NCBI GenBank assembly: GCA_947474495.1
Contig: CANJIM010000029.1
Coordinates: 1 to 39,156, forward strand
Direction: 5' to 3'
From: Rhodospirillaceae bacterium
Lineage (GTDB): Bacteria > Pseudomonadota > Alphaproteobacteria > SMXQ01
DNA: 39,156 nucleotides
Below the pieces are notes generated by a model, which saw nothing but the letters and a program-made list of their open reading frames with translations, did not search any database and was not told the origin of the DNA. The position numbers were made by a program, and so were the translations under genes. Below are positions 30,679-39,156 of this stretch, piece after piece; within the stretch, counting starts at the first letter, position 1, and every line of letters starts with the position of its first letter.

Positions 30679-33251
30679 GCAGGTTGCAGGGCAGCCTTGG
30701 ATCGCCGCTGGCGCAGATAGATTGCTTTGCCGCCCTCCAGCAGCAAGAGCAGCGCCACGCCGCTCGCGAGCATTACGGCAAGATCTGTGGCGGGCAGCGG
30801 AGCGAAGCGGAAGAGATCGCGGGCAAAGGGCCATTCCAAAGTGATGGCCAGCATGGCGATCACGCCGGATCCGACGAAGAGGAATATGCGGTTGGGCCGC
30901 TTCAGCGCCGTCCACAAGGATGCGCTGAAGGAGCGATTGACCAGGATGAGGCTGACGATCGCCACGACCAACGACACGAAGGTCAAGGCGCGCACTTCCT
31001 CCTCCGGCATGCCGCGTCCGAGCGACACGACAAAAATGGCCGCAACCAGCGCAAAAGCGCAGAAGCCCTGCAAAACGCCCCAGACGATCAATCGGCCGGG
31101 CAGTAACTTTTCGTCGGGGCCGCGCGGCGGACGCTTCATGACGTCGTCTTCCTCGGTTTCGGCTTCGAAGACGAGCGAGCATACCGGATCGATAACCATT
31201 TCAAGGAACGCGATATGCATGGGCCCGAAGAGAATCGGCAGGCCGAATAGCAGCGGCATCAACGCCAACGCTACGATCGGGACATGCACCGCAAAAATGA
31301 AGCACATGGCTTTACGCAAATTGTCGTAGATGCGCCTACCAAAGCGAACCGATTTGACGATCGAGCCGAAGTCATCATCGAGCAGCACGATAGACGACGC
31401 CTCGCGCGCCACATCGGTGCCGCGGCCGCCCATGGCGATGCCGATATGTGCAGCCTTTAAGGACGGCGCGTCGTTGACGCCGTCACCCGTCATCGCGACG
31501 ATCTCTCCATTGGCCTTCAGCGCATTGACGATGCGCAGTTTTTGTTCGGGCAGAATGCGTGCGAAGACGCTCGCTGTTCTCACACGACTCGCCAGCTCGC
31601 TGTCGCTCAATGTCTCAAGTTCGACGCCACTGACGATATCAGTGTCCTCAATGCCGGCCAGACGGGCGATCGCACCGGCCGTGGCCGGATAATCCCCCGT
31701 GATCATCACGACATTGATGCCCGCCGAGCGGCATTCGGCGACAGCGGCAGGCACGCTTGCCCTTAGCGGATCGGCAAGACCGACAAGTCCCAGAAACTCG
31801 TAGGCGAAGTCGCGCTGGGACTCCGGAAATGCCGATCCGGCGAGGGACGCTCGGGCCACTCCCAAGACGCGCAAGCCCGCTTCGCCCATCTCGTTGACCA
31901 TAGCTGTGATCCGTTGGCGATCCGCAGCGCCGAGACGACAAAGCTCGGCGATCGCTTCCGGTGCGCCTTTGGCGGCTATGATCGCCTCGCTCTCGCTGCC
32001 GCCATGCCAGACATTCGACATGGCGAGAAGATCTGGCCGCAGGCCGTAGGTCCGCAGCAAACGCCAGTCAGGGGCAGGGAAGGGCGAGCCCGCCGAACCC
32101 TGCTGTCCGAGATCATGGAAAGCCTTCTCCATCGGATCGAAGGGTTCGCGCGCGCTTGCCAGCAAACCGAATTCTGCCAGGGCACGAAACGCTTCTGGGA
32201 TGCTCTGCGGCGTGACCGCTTCGGTCCGGCAGGTCGCCCCATCTTTCAAGCGCAGCTCCATAACCGACATGCGGTTCTCGGTCAGAGTCCCGGTTTTATC
32301 GGTGCAAAGCACCGTCGCCGACCCCAGGCTTTCGATCGCGGCCGCTCGACGGGTCAGAACCCGCGCCCGCGAGATTCGCCAAGCCCCCATGGCCATGAAG
32401 ACCGTGAGAACGACGGGAATCTCTTCCGGTAGCATGGACATGCCGAGCGCGATGCCGCCCAGCACGGCATCGAGCCAGCTGCCGCGAAGGATGCCATACA
32501 GCAGCACGGCAAGGACGCTCGCAATGCCGCCGACGATTGCGAATAGACGGACGAGGGCGCGCGTTTGCGCCAGAAGCCTGGGCGGCTCGCTTTCCATCAT
32601 GCTCAGCGACTGCCCGATCTTGCCGATTTCGCTTTGAGCAGCGACTGCCGTGACCTCTCCGATGGCCGAACCGCGGACAATCAAGGATCCGGAAAAGACG
32701 AACGGCATATCGTCGCCGCCCGGCCTCAGCGCCGCCACAGAGACATCGCCACTCCGCGCGAGCTTACGCACTGGGGCCGATTCTCCGGTCAAAAGCGATT
32801 CGTCCGCCTGCACGTCATGGCTTTGCAGTAGCACCGCGTCGGCCGGCACCCGGTCGCCTTCTGCCAAGACGATGATGTCGCCGCGGACCACTTCGCGGCC
32901 GGCGATACGCTTGCGTACGCCGTCCCGGATGACGAGGGCGCGCGGACTGGTAAGGTCGCGCAAGGCCTCCAAAACGCGCTCGGTCCGGCTTTCCTGAATG
33001 ACCGTTATGACGACCGACATGGTCGCGAAGGCAAGAAGGATGAGCGCCTCCTTCATGTCGCCAAGCAGCAGATAAATCATCCCGCCGCCGAGCAGCAAGA
33101 GCAGCATCGGCTCGCGCAGAACTTCGAATACGATCTTCAGCGGTGTGCGGGGCGCCTGTCGGGGAAGCTCGTTGTAGCCTTCCGAGCGGAGACGTGCCTG
33201 GGCAACGGCCGTATCAAGACCGCGCGCAGCGGGCGTGGAGGATTCGGACAT
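30675..33251 (-). CDS. P-type cation-transporting ATPase (P2-like)
   Basis: An 858-residue P-type ATPase with an N-terminal cation-ATPase domain (ARLRSEGYNELPRQAPRTPL), actuator motif LLTGES, phosphorylation site CTDKTGTLTEN, hinge TGDGVNDAPSLKAAHIGIAM and ten membrane helices. The helix-4 ion site reads PEEIP rather than SERCA's PEGLP. Helix 6 has EMVIDPVCSLVFEAE in place of the NLVTDGLPA-type segment, so calcium specificity cannot be assumed; manganese, magnesium or another cation is possible. I start at ATG 33251 (MSESSTPAARGL), where family homology begins; the open frame continues into the DUF924 gene. It lies downstream of the EI24 and DUF924 genes on the same strand and is probably cotranscribed. 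Confidence 0.93.
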   Translation of the reverse strand: MSESSTPAARGLDTAVAQARLRSEGYNELPRQAPRTPLKIVFEVLREPMLLLLLGGGMIYLLLGDMKEALILLAFATMSVVITVIQESRTERVLEALRDLTSPRALVIRDGVRKRIAGREVVRGDIIVLAEGDRVPADAVLLQSHDVQADESLLTGESAPVRKLARSGDVSVAALRPGGDDMPFVFSGSLIVRGSAIGEVTAVAAQSEIGKIGQSLSMMESEPPRLLAQTRALVRLFAIVGGIASVLAVLLYGILRGSWLDAVLGGIALGMSMLPEEIPVVLTVFMAMGAWRISRARVLTRRAAAIESLGSATVLCTDKTGTLTENRMSVMELRLKDGATCRTEAVTPQSIPEAFRALAEFGLLASAREPFDPMEKAFHDLGQQGSAGSPFPAPDWRLLRTYGLRPDLLAMSNVWHGGSESEAIIAAKGAPEAIAELCRLGAADRQRITAMVNEMGEAGLRVLGVARASLAGSAFPESQRDFAYEFLGLVGLADPLRASVPAAVAECRSAGINVVMITGDYPATAGAIARLAGIEDTDIVSGVELETLSDSELASRVRTASVFARILPEQKLRIVNALKANGEIVAMTGDGVNDAPSLKAAHIGIAMGGRGTDVAREASSIVLLDDDFGSIVKSVRFGRRIYDNLRKAMCFIFAVHVPIVALALMPLLFGLPILFGPMHIAFLEMVIDPVCSLVFEAETEEDDVMKRPPRGPDEKLLPGRLIVWGVLQGFCAFALVAAIFVVSLGRGMPEEEVRALTFVSLVVAIVSLILVNRSFSASLWTALKRPNRIFLFVGSGVIAMLAITLEWPFARDLFRFAPLPATDLAVMLASGVALLLLLEGGKAIYLRQRRSKAALQPA

Positions 33252-33297
33252 CTCGTCTATCCACTCATAAAATGGCAGGCTTAGCGACCTGTATGCC

Positions 33298-33873
33298 TCA
33301 GAAAGACGAACCCGGCTGCTGAAGGAATTCGAGTTCCTCGGGCGTCGATTCACGTCCCAAGATCGCATTGCGATGGGGAAAGCGGCCGAAGCGCTTGATC
33401 ACGTCATAATGCCGCTTGGCGTAATCCTTCACTTCGTCATGCTCGGGCGTCGCAGGCAGAGACCCGAACAGCGCCAGGCTCCGCGTCTGATCGGCCAAGC
33501 TCTCGCTATGCTCGAAGGGCAAATAAACGAACCAGCGCCAGACTGGCGGCAGCTGTTGATCGAAACCGCGCGGTACCGTAATGCCGGCCAGCTCACTCGC
33601 GCGAGCGTCGGTCGCGAAGGCCTGCGGCTTGTCGCGATAAAGATTCCGTGGCAATTGATCGAGCAGCAAAAGAAGGGCGACGCTGCCTTCCGGCGTATTG
33701 GTCCAAAAGTCATACTCGCCGGCGGCAGCGCGTTGCTGATCTTCCAGAAATCTCTCGCGCAGCGCCGCGTCGTAAGCCGGATCGGACTTAAACCACACCT
33801 CGCGCGAGCGTTCGCGCTCAGGTGAGCCGGGCGGATCGAACCAGAAATCGAGAATGTCCTGCTGCAAGCTCAC
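33298..33873 (-). CDS. DUF924-family protein
   Basis: A 191-residue soluble, mostly helical protein of the DUF924 family. Conserved features: ILDFWFDPPG at the N terminus, REVWFKSDPAYDAALRERF, LLLLLDQLPRNLYRDKPQAFATD, WRWFVYLPFEHSES and the ending KRFGRFPHRNAILGRESTPEELEFL. Molecular function is unknown; the helical fold is TPR-like in a solved member, as I recall. GTG 33873 overlaps the stop of the EI24 gene (GTGA), which fixes the start; the longer open frame would be antisense noise. It lies 46 bases before the P-type ATPase gene in the same direction. Confidence 0.9.
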   Translation of the reverse strand: MSLQQDILDFWFDPPGSPERERSREVWFKSDPAYDAALRERFLEDQQRAAAGEYDFWTNTPEGSVALLLLLDQLPRNLYRDKPQAFATDARASELAGITVPRGFDQQLPPVWRWFVYLPFEHSESLADQTRSLALFGSLPATPEHDEVKDYAKRHYDVIKRFGRFPHRNAILGRESTPEELEFLQQPGSSF

Positions 33874-34556
33874 CGCAAGAGCCCTTGGTCGGCGCGGCGC
33901 AGACCTTCGAAGACATGCACCATGAAGGCGGCGACGACCGCCGGCATGAACCAACCGACGATCGGGATGCTGAACAGGCCGGCAGATATCAAACCCACCA
34001 TGAAAAGCCCGCCCGAATGGCGCTTGCGCATCGCCTTCGCCTCATCGGCGGACATGCGGCGCAGTGCCACCAGCTCAAAATATTCCCGACCGTAGAGGTA
34101 GCCGTTGAGGGCGTAGAATACGACGAGGTTCACCAGCGGGATGAAGTAGAGCGGCAAGACCAGAAGATTCAACAGAACCGTGGCGAGGGCGAGCCGCAGC
34201 GAGGCCCAGACCGAGACCGCCAGCGTCGGCGCGGCCGCCGAGACATTCGGATAATGACGCATTTCAACCGCTTCGGCCGCGTCATCAAGCAACACGCCCT
34301 GCACGGCGATCATGGCGCCGGGAAACAGCAGTACGGCCAGCACGGCGACCGCCACGCCGCCGAAAACGGTCACCAGCGTATCGGCCCAGCCGATATCGAA
34401 GAAGGTCAAGGCCGAAAGGCCCCACCAACAGAGCGCCAGCAGGAGGCCGAACAGCACGGCTGAATAGCCGAGGCCGCGCCACATGACGCGGCGCAAGGCC
34501 GGATCGTCGAGCTGCCCAAAGGCCTTGAACAGGGCGGGGATGAGAATGACGATCAC
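33870..34556 (-). CDS. EI24-domain (CysZ-like) membrane protein
   Basis: A 228-residue protein with about four to five membrane segments and the EI24/CysZ-type pattern LLVLPLYFIPLVNLVVFYALNGYLYGREYFELVALRR (given as a region near residues 125-160). The C-terminal part has two further hydrophobic helices. CysZ in enterobacteria imports sulfate; the alphaproteobacterial EI24 proteins are longer studied only by annotation, and their substrate is unknown. GTG 34556 is the only upstream start that keeps the first segment; AGG lies ten bases before it. It is the first gene of the operon with DUF924 and the P-type ATPase, with GTGA overlap to the former. Confidence 0.85.
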   Translation of the reverse strand: MIVILIPALFKAFGQLDDPALRRVMWRGLGYSAVLFGLLLALCWWGLSALTFFDIGWADTLVTVFGGVAVAVLAVLLFPGAMIAVQGVLLDDAAEAVEMRHYPNVSAAAPTLAVSVWASLRLALATVLLNLLVLPLYFIPLVNLVVFYALNGYLYGREYFELVALRRMSADEAKAMRKRHSGGLFMVGLISAGLFSIPIVGWFMPAVVAAFMVHVFEGLRRADQGLLR

Positions 34557-34715
34557 AGCACTGTAACCTGATAAGGGGGAGCGCCATCATCGGGAGCGAC
34601 GGGCCTGTCGTCAACGGTGGCCGTGCCTGGGCGTTCCCATTTCGCAGACGGCGCTAGCATGAGACCCAGAGTTGCGCTGAAATAGCCACAAGAACCAAAA
34701 GCAGGGGAGAAGGAC

Positions 34716-37043
34716 ATGGGCGAGTTCGCATTGGGCCAGAGCGTGCCGCGCTCGGAAGATCCGCGCCTGCTCCGCGGCGGCGGCCGCTATGTCGGCGATA
34801 TCGTCCTGCCGCGCATGGCCCATGGCTATTTCGTCCGTTCGCCGCACGCCCACGCCAAGATCCTATCGCTCGACACGGCCGCCGCGCTGGCGCTGCCCGG
34901 CGTCATCGCCGTGCTGACCCACGCCGATTGGGCGGCGTCCGGTTACCGCGACATTCCGGGCGGCGGCGCCTACAAGCGGCCTGATGGATCGCCGCAATAT
35001 GCCACGCCATCGCCGGCCTTGGCGAAGGACCGCGTGCGCCGCGTCGGCGATCCGGTCGCCTTCGTGATTGCCGAAACCCTGGCACAAGCGATGGACGCCG
35101 CCGAAGCGGTCGCCATCGAATATGCGATCTTACCCGCCGTCACCGACACGGCGGCGGCGGCCGAGCCCGGCGCGCCTCTGGTGTGGGACGATTGCGCCGG
35201 CAATGTCTGCTTCGTTCACGAGATCGGTGACAAGGCATTGGTGGCGGATGGATTCGCCAAAGCCAAACATGTGATCGCCGAGCGCTTCATCATCAACCGG
35301 GTGGCGCCGAGCGCCATGGAGCCGCGCGGCTGCGTCGCCGCCTGGGACGCGGAAGACGAAGCTTTCACCGTCCACACGCCGGTGCAAGGCGCGCACCCGT
35401 ACCGCGCCCAGCTCGCGCGCCTCGTCAAAGTGAACGAGGGGCAGTTGCGCGTCATCGCCGGCGACGTCGGTGGTAGCTTCGGCATGAAGTCTGCCATCTA
35501 CCCGGAAATTCCGCTCTGCATGCTGGCGGCCAAGCTCACCGGCCGGCCGGTCAAATGGATGAGCAACCGCGCCGAGGCGTTCATGAGCGACTCGCACGGC
35601 CGCGACAATGTCATCGACATTTCCCTCGGGCTCGACAGCGACGGCAAATTCCTCGCGCTCAAGCTCAAGAGCCTAGCCAATCTCGGCAGCCATCTGATGC
35701 AGGGCACGACCAATCCGCCGGTCAACAACATCGGCTCGGTGGCCGGCGTCTACACCACGCCGGCGATTCATGTGCATATCGTCGCATTGTTCAGCAACAC
35801 CAATCCGACGCGGCCCTATCGCGGCGCCGGGCGGCCGGAAGCGGCCTACATGATCGAGCGCATTGTCGACATGGCCGCCGACAAGCTCGGCATCGACCCG
35901 GCGGAGCTGCGCCGGCGCAACACCATTCCGCCCTCAGCCATGCCCTACAAAACCGGCCTGACGTTTAAGTATGATTCCGGCGAGTTCGAAAAGAACATGA
36001 CCATGGCGCTGGATCTGGCCGGCTACGGCGATTTCGCCAAGCGCCGCGCTGAGGCCAAGTCGCGCGGCAAGCTGCGTGGCCTCGGCTTCTCCAACACCAT
36101 TGAGAAAGCCGCCAACAACGGCGTCGAGGGCGCCGAGCTACGCTTCGACCGCTCGGGCGGCGCGACGATCTACGCCGGCTCGGTGTCGAACGGGCAGGGC
36201 CATGAGACCGTGTTCAAGCAGATCGTCTGCGACAAGCTCGGCTTGGCCATGAGCGACGTGCGCTACATCTCGGGCGATACCGACAAGGTCGCCTTCGGCC
36301 ATGGCTCGGGCGGCTCGCGCTCGGCCACCTTGGGCGGCGGCGCCGTCCTGCTGGCGACCGACAAGGTGCTGGCGAAAGCCACCACTATCGCCGCGCACAC
36401 CCTGGAGACGACGCCGGAGCAAATCAAGTTCGTCGACGGGCTGTTCACCGCGCCGGGCAGCAACCGCAGCCTGACGATCAAGGAGATCGCCAAGATCGCA
36501 CTCGCCCCCAAGGAAATCCCCAAGGGCATGGAGCCGGGCCTGATCGAGCAGGCGGTCTACACCGCACATGCCGCGAACTATCCCAACGGCTGCCATGTTT
36601 GCGAGTTGGAGATCGACGAGGAGACCGGCCAGATCCAGGTCGTCGCCTACAAGGTGGTAGACGACGTTGGCACGGTGATGAATCCGCTGCTGCTCAAGGG
36701 CCAGATCCATGGCGGCATCGCTCAGGGTCTCGGCCAGATCCTGATGGAAGACGTGCGCTATGACGCCGACGGCCAGCTCACCACGGCGAGCTTCCTCGAT
36801 TACGGCATGCCGCGTGCCGCCCACATGTGCCACATCGACGTGGTGTGCAATCCGGTGCCGACTGCGACAAATCCGCTCGGCGTCAAAGGCGCCGGCGAAG
36901 CGGGGACGGTGGGCTCCATGCCGGCGGTGGCCAATGCGGTGGTCGACGCGCTATCGGTTTACGGTATCACCCATATCGATATGCCGATGACACCCGAAAA
37001 AGTGTGGCGGGCCATTCAGGCGGCTAAAAAGAGCGCGGCTTAA
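34716..37043 (+). CDS. Xanthine dehydrogenase-family molybdenum cofactor-binding large subunit, orphan
   Basis: A 775-residue large subunit of the molybdenum hydroxylase family (CoxL/xanthine oxidase type). Visible: the aldehyde oxidase a/b hammerhead domain (LRGGGRYVGDIVLPRMAHGYFVRSPHAHA in part), FGMKSAIYPE in the GGSFGMK motif, RPYRGAGRPEAAYMIER, and GVKGAGEAGTVGS with the catalytic Glu of GEAG. The active-site loop is AYRGAGRPE-like, not the VAYRCSFR of true CO dehydrogenase, so this is a form-II or other hydroxylase. The small 2Fe-2S and FAD subunits normally next to it are absent here. GGGGAGAAGGAC precedes ATG 34716. Substrate unknown; purines, aldehydes and N-heterocycles are typical. 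Confidence 0.92.
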   Translation: MGEFALGQSVPRSEDPRLLRGGGRYVGDIVLPRMAHGYFVRSPHAHAKILSLDTAAALALPGVIAVLTHADWAASGYRDIPGGGAYKRPDGSPQYATPSPALAKDRVRRVGDPVAFVIAETLAQAMDAAEAVAIEYAILPAVTDTAAAAEPGAPLVWDDCAGNVCFVHEIGDKALVADGFAKAKHVIAERFIINRVAPSAMEPRGCVAAWDAEDEAFTVHTPVQGAHPYRAQLARLVKVNEGQLRVIAGDVGGSFGMKSAIYPEIPLCMLAAKLTGRPVKWMSNRAEAFMSDSHGRDNVIDISLGLDSDGKFLALKLKSLANLGSHLMQGTTNPPVNNIGSVAGVYTTPAIHVHIVALFSNTNPTRPYRGAGRPEAAYMIERIVDMAADKLGIDPAELRRRNTIPPSAMPYKTGLTFKYDSGEFEKNMTMALDLAGYGDFAKRRAEAKSRGKLRGLGFSNTIEKAANNGVEGAELRFDRSGGATIYAGSVSNGQGHETVFKQIVCDKLGLAMSDVRYISGDTDKVAFGHGSGGSRSATLGGGAVLLATDKVLAKATTIAAHTLETTPEQIKFVDGLFTAPGSNRSLTIKEIAKIALAPKEIPKGMEPGLIEQAVYTAHAANYPNGCHVCELEIDEETGQIQVVAYKVVDDVGTVMNPLLLKGQIHGGIAQGLGQILMEDVRYDADGQLTTASFLDYGMPRAAHMCHIDVVCNPVPTATNPLGVKGAGEAGTVGSMPAVANAVVDALSVYGITHIDMPMTPEKVWRAIQAAKKSAA

Positions 37044-37361
37044 CTCGCCAGTCTGTCATTCAGGCGTCTGCATCATTGCTGAGCACTCCGACAGGGCAGA
37101 CCGATGGCGGCGTAGGGCAGTGTTGTCGAAGTCTGCGTTGTTGCCGATAAAGCGGGCGATTGCCAGTTTGAAAGTATTTTCGAATCGCGGCTAAGTGTCC
37201 AAGAAGTAACGGCTTACTCCGTCGTGATACCGCAATGCAGCATCGAATCAGCGTTGCGGACGATTCTCCATCCGGCTAGTGTAAATACGCTGCGGGGGGG
37301 ATATCGCAGAATAGCGGTTGCAACCGCGGCCAGAAAAAAACTCTGACCGGAGGTTTTCCCT
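37044..37361 (+). promoter_or_regulatory. 318-base intergenic leader of the MHS transporter
   Basis: No gene or RNA family is recognisable here. A weak promoter-like pair TTGCGG (37254-37259), 17-base spacer, TAGTGT (37277-37282) is followed by a G7 run, the perfect 14-base palindrome GCGGTTGCAACCGC (37314-37327), an imperfect hairpin around an A7 run, and GGAGG before ATG 37362. The long leader suggests regulated expression. Confidence 0.4.
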
Positions 37362-38972
37362 ATGTCTGTTGCGAGCTCTGCAGCCACGGCTGCACCCGCG
37401 ACTCGCGCCGAAGAACGACGGGTCATTTTCGCCTCGTCGCTCGGCACGGTGTTCGAGTGGTACGACTTTTATCTCTATGCAACCCTGGCGCCTTTCTTTG
37501 CGGCGCTTTTTTTTCCGCCGGGCAATGATACGGCGGCGCTGCTCTCCGCGTTCGCCACTTACGCGGCGGGCTTCCTGGTCCGTCCGTTCGGTGCCGTCTT
37601 CTTCGGCCGCATCGGCGATCTCGTTGGGCGTAAATACACCTTCTTGATCACCATCGTGGTGATGGGTGCCGCGACGGCGTCGGTCGGCCTCATGCCGACC
37701 TACGCGCAGATCGGCATCTTCGCGCCGATCATCCTCGTCACGCTGCGCTTGCTGCAGGGCCTTGCGCTCGGCGGCGAATATGGCGGCGCCGCCACCTACG
37801 TGGCCGAACATGCCCCCGACAACCGTCGTGGTTATGCCACCAGCTGGATTCAGACGACAGCCACACTCGGCTTCTTCTTGTCGCTGCTGGTCATCGGCCT
37901 CTGCCGCGTCAACATGGACACGACGACCTTCGCGAGCTGGGGCTGGCGCGTGCCGTTCCTCATCTCGATCATCCTGCTGATCTTCTCGGTTTACATCCGG
38001 CTCAAGCTCAACGAATCGCCGGTGTTCCAGCGTATGAAGGCCGAAGGCAAGGGCTCCAAGCAGCCGTTGACCGACAGCTTCCTGCGTTATCCGAACAATA
38101 AGTTCGTGTTGCTCGCTCTGCTCGGCGCCACCGCCGGCCAGGGCGTGGTCTGGTACACGGGGCAGTTCTACGCCTTGTTCTTCCTGACCATCACGCTGAA
38201 GGTCGACTACCTGACCGCTTACACGCTGATCGCTGTGTCGTTGCTCATCGGCACGCCGTTCTTCGTGTTCTTCGGCTGGCTGTCCGATCGCATCGGCCGC
38301 TTGAAGATCATCCTGGCAGGTTGCGCCATCGCGGCATTGACCTACTTCCCGCTGTTCCAGGGCCTGACGCACTACGTCAACCCGGCCTTGGAAAACTACC
38401 AGGCGCAAACGAAGATCACGGTCGCTGCCACCGATTGCAACTTCCACATCTTCATCTTCCCGGGCACGGACTTCACGGCTTGCGACCGGGCCAAGGACTT
38501 CCTGACCAAATCGGGCCTGTCCTTCCAATCCGTGCCCGCCGTCGGCGGACAGGATGTGGTGACGACGATCGGCAACACCACGCTCAACGGCTGGAACGCC
38601 GCGGCTTACGCCGAAGCGCTCAAGGCGTCGGGCTATCCGGCCTCGGCCGACAAGTCGAAGATCAACTACCCGATGACGCTGTTGATCCTGGTCATCATGG
38701 TGCTCTACGTCACCATGGTGTACGGGCCCATCGCGGCCTATCTCGTCGAGTTGTTCCCGACAAAGATCCGCTACACATCCATGTCTCTGCCATACCACAT
38801 CGGCAACGGCTGGTTCGGCGGCATGCTGCCCTTGCTGGCGACGGCCATCGTCGCCGCCTCGGGCAACATCTACCAAGGCCTCTGGTATCCGATCGGCATC
38901 GCCGTGATGACTTTGGTCGTCGGTGTGCTGTTCCTGAAGGAAACCAAGAACAGATCGCTACACCACGAGTGA
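37362..38972 (+). CDS. MHS-family MFS transporter with a large extracytoplasmic insertion
   Basis: A 536-residue major facilitator of the metabolite:H+ symporter (MHS) family. Family marks: FEWYDFYLYATLAPFF in helix 1, FFGRIGDLVGRKYTF in the first cytoplasmic loop, RLLQGLALGGEYGGAATYVAEH in helix 4, and WLSDRIGRLKIILAGC in the second half. Between residues about 336 and 432, where most members have a short loop, there is a 95-residue hydrophilic stretch with two cysteines (ATDCNFHIF and TACDRAKDF) that would lie outside the membrane. Substrates of the family include dicarboxylates, betaines and aromatic acids; this one cannot be assigned. GGAGG precedes ATG 37362. A strong terminator follows. 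Confidence 0.92.
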   Translation: MSVASSAATAAPATRAEERRVIFASSLGTVFEWYDFYLYATLAPFFAALFFPPGNDTAALLSAFATYAAGFLVRPFGAVFFGRIGDLVGRKYTFLITIVVMGAATASVGLMPTYAQIGIFAPIILVTLRLLQGLALGGEYGGAATYVAEHAPDNRRGYATSWIQTTATLGFFLSLLVIGLCRVNMDTTTFASWGWRVPFLISIILLIFSVYIRLKLNESPVFQRMKAEGKGSKQPLTDSFLRYPNNKFVLLALLGATAGQGVVWYTGQFYALFFLTITLKVDYLTAYTLIAVSLLIGTPFFVFFGWLSDRIGRLKIILAGCAIAALTYFPLFQGLTHYVNPALENYQAQTKITVAATDCNFHIFIFPGTDFTACDRAKDFLTKSGLSFQSVPAVGGQDVVTTIGNTTLNGWNAAAYAEALKASGYPASADKSKINYPMTLLILVIMVLYVTMVYGPIAAYLVELFPTKIRYTSMSLPYHIGNGWFGGMLPLLATAIVAASGNIYQGLWYPIGIAVMTLVVGVLFLKETKNRSLHHE

Positions 38973-38992
38973 GCGGCCTGACAGGCAAGGAG

Positions 38993-39024
38993 AAGGGCGC
39001 GGTTCACACCGCGCCCTTTTTCTT
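38993..39024 (+). terminator. Intrinsic terminator after the MHS transporter
   Basis: Perfect 11-base arms AAGGGCGCGGT (38993-39003) and ACCGCGCCCTT (39008-39018) around a TCAC loop, followed by TTTTTCTTT. It lies 20 bases past the stop codon. Confidence 0.92.
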
Positions 39025-39117
39025 TGCGGCTCGAATCTGCTCGTCGGCATTCATCGCGAAGCGGGTATGGTCCTAGATCTATCGACGCCCTTCGGGCCCT
39101 ATGGCAAGGTGAGGCGC

Positions 39118-39156
39118 ATGTCCATCCGCACTCCAAAAACGGCCCTGTCCATCGGC
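39118..39156 (+). CDS. Start of an unidentified gene cut by the window end (partial)
   Basis: ATG 39118 has AAGG eight bases before it and opens a frame (MSIRTPKTALSIG) that is still open at the end of the window. An in-frame ATG at 39067 is an alternative. Thirteen residues do not identify a family. Confidence 0.3.
   Translation, partial: MSIRTPKTALSIG

Noticed and set aside
28885-31182. 765-codon minus-strand frame across the glucan exporter and the P-type ATPase end
   Set aside because: Low-complexity Arg/Gln/Asp-rich translation without motifs, opposite a clear ABC transporter.
37248-38876. 542-codon minus-strand frame opposite the MHS transporter
   Set aside because: Antisense shadow rich in Arg, Asp and Glu; no recognisable domain.

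Overview
The window is a GC-rich, tightly packed stretch of bacterial chromosome. It looks like an alphaproteobacterium, most likely of the order Hyphomicrobiales (Rhizobiales). The clues are the order recG / sdhE / mfd, an alphaproteobacterial LexA box (GTTC-N7-GTTC) upstream of an SRAP gene, an NdvA/ChvA-type glucan exporter, and several EI24/DUF502/DUF924-type genes common in that order. I see no plasmid, phage, insertion-sequence or CRISPR signature. All identifications come from reading the translated sequence by eye; no database search was run.

Layout. (1) 1-630: a scar in which the 5' part of a ccdA-like gene (+) and the 5' part of a dsbA-like gene (-) run head-on into each other at a GGGCCC palindrome, then a tRNA-Lys(TTT) with its own promoter and terminator. 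(2) 720-4192: an ECF sigma factor, a LexA-controlled SRAP DNA-repair protein, a TauE/SafE-type permease and a DUF502 membrane protein. (3) 4197-10237: the DNA-repair block recG (-), sdhE and mfd (+). (4) 10234-14358: a four-gene surface-polysaccharide operon on the minus strand (WcaJ-like initiating transferase, zinc-ribbon methyltransferase-like protein, family-2 glycosyltransferase, methyltransferase). Three of its four genes carry lesions: two homopolymer frameshifts and one deletion of the SAM-binding loop. (5) 14544-17687: a compact sulfur operon on the minus strand (exported rhodanese, YeeE/YedE thiosulfate-type transporter, exported NPCAA-repeat cysteine protein, His-rich conserved protein) behind a strong sigma-70-like promoter. 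(6) 17766-21910: a YfhO-like membrane protein and an OpgH/MdoH glucosyltransferase.

(7) 22018-28821: a pterin/flavin-like gene cluster. A tight four-gene operon encodes a zinc-less medium-chain dehydrogenase, a PTPS/QueD-fold protein that has lost its catalytic residues, a GT4 glycosyltransferase and a methyltransferase. Next to it are a stand-alone RibD-type reductase, a GTP cyclohydrolase II-like protein with two altered GTP-contact positions, a cytochrome b561 and a creatininase-family amidohydrolase. This is my best candidate for an undescribed pathway, possibly making a glycosylated or methylated pterin- or pyrimidine-type small molecule from GTP. (8) 28900-39024: an NdvA-like glucan exporter, a P-type ATPase operon (EI24, DUF924, P2-type ATPase), an orphan molybdenum hydroxylase large subunit, and an MHS-family transporter with a large extra loop and a strong terminator. 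The window ends at the start of a further, unidentified gene.

Convergent gene pairs often end within a few bases of each other or share stop-codon bases (TTAA or CTAA), so little non-coding DNA remains. Promoters I can argue for lie upstream of tRNA-Lys, the SRAP gene, sdhE-mfd, the rhodanese operon and, weakly, ndvA and the MHS transporter.
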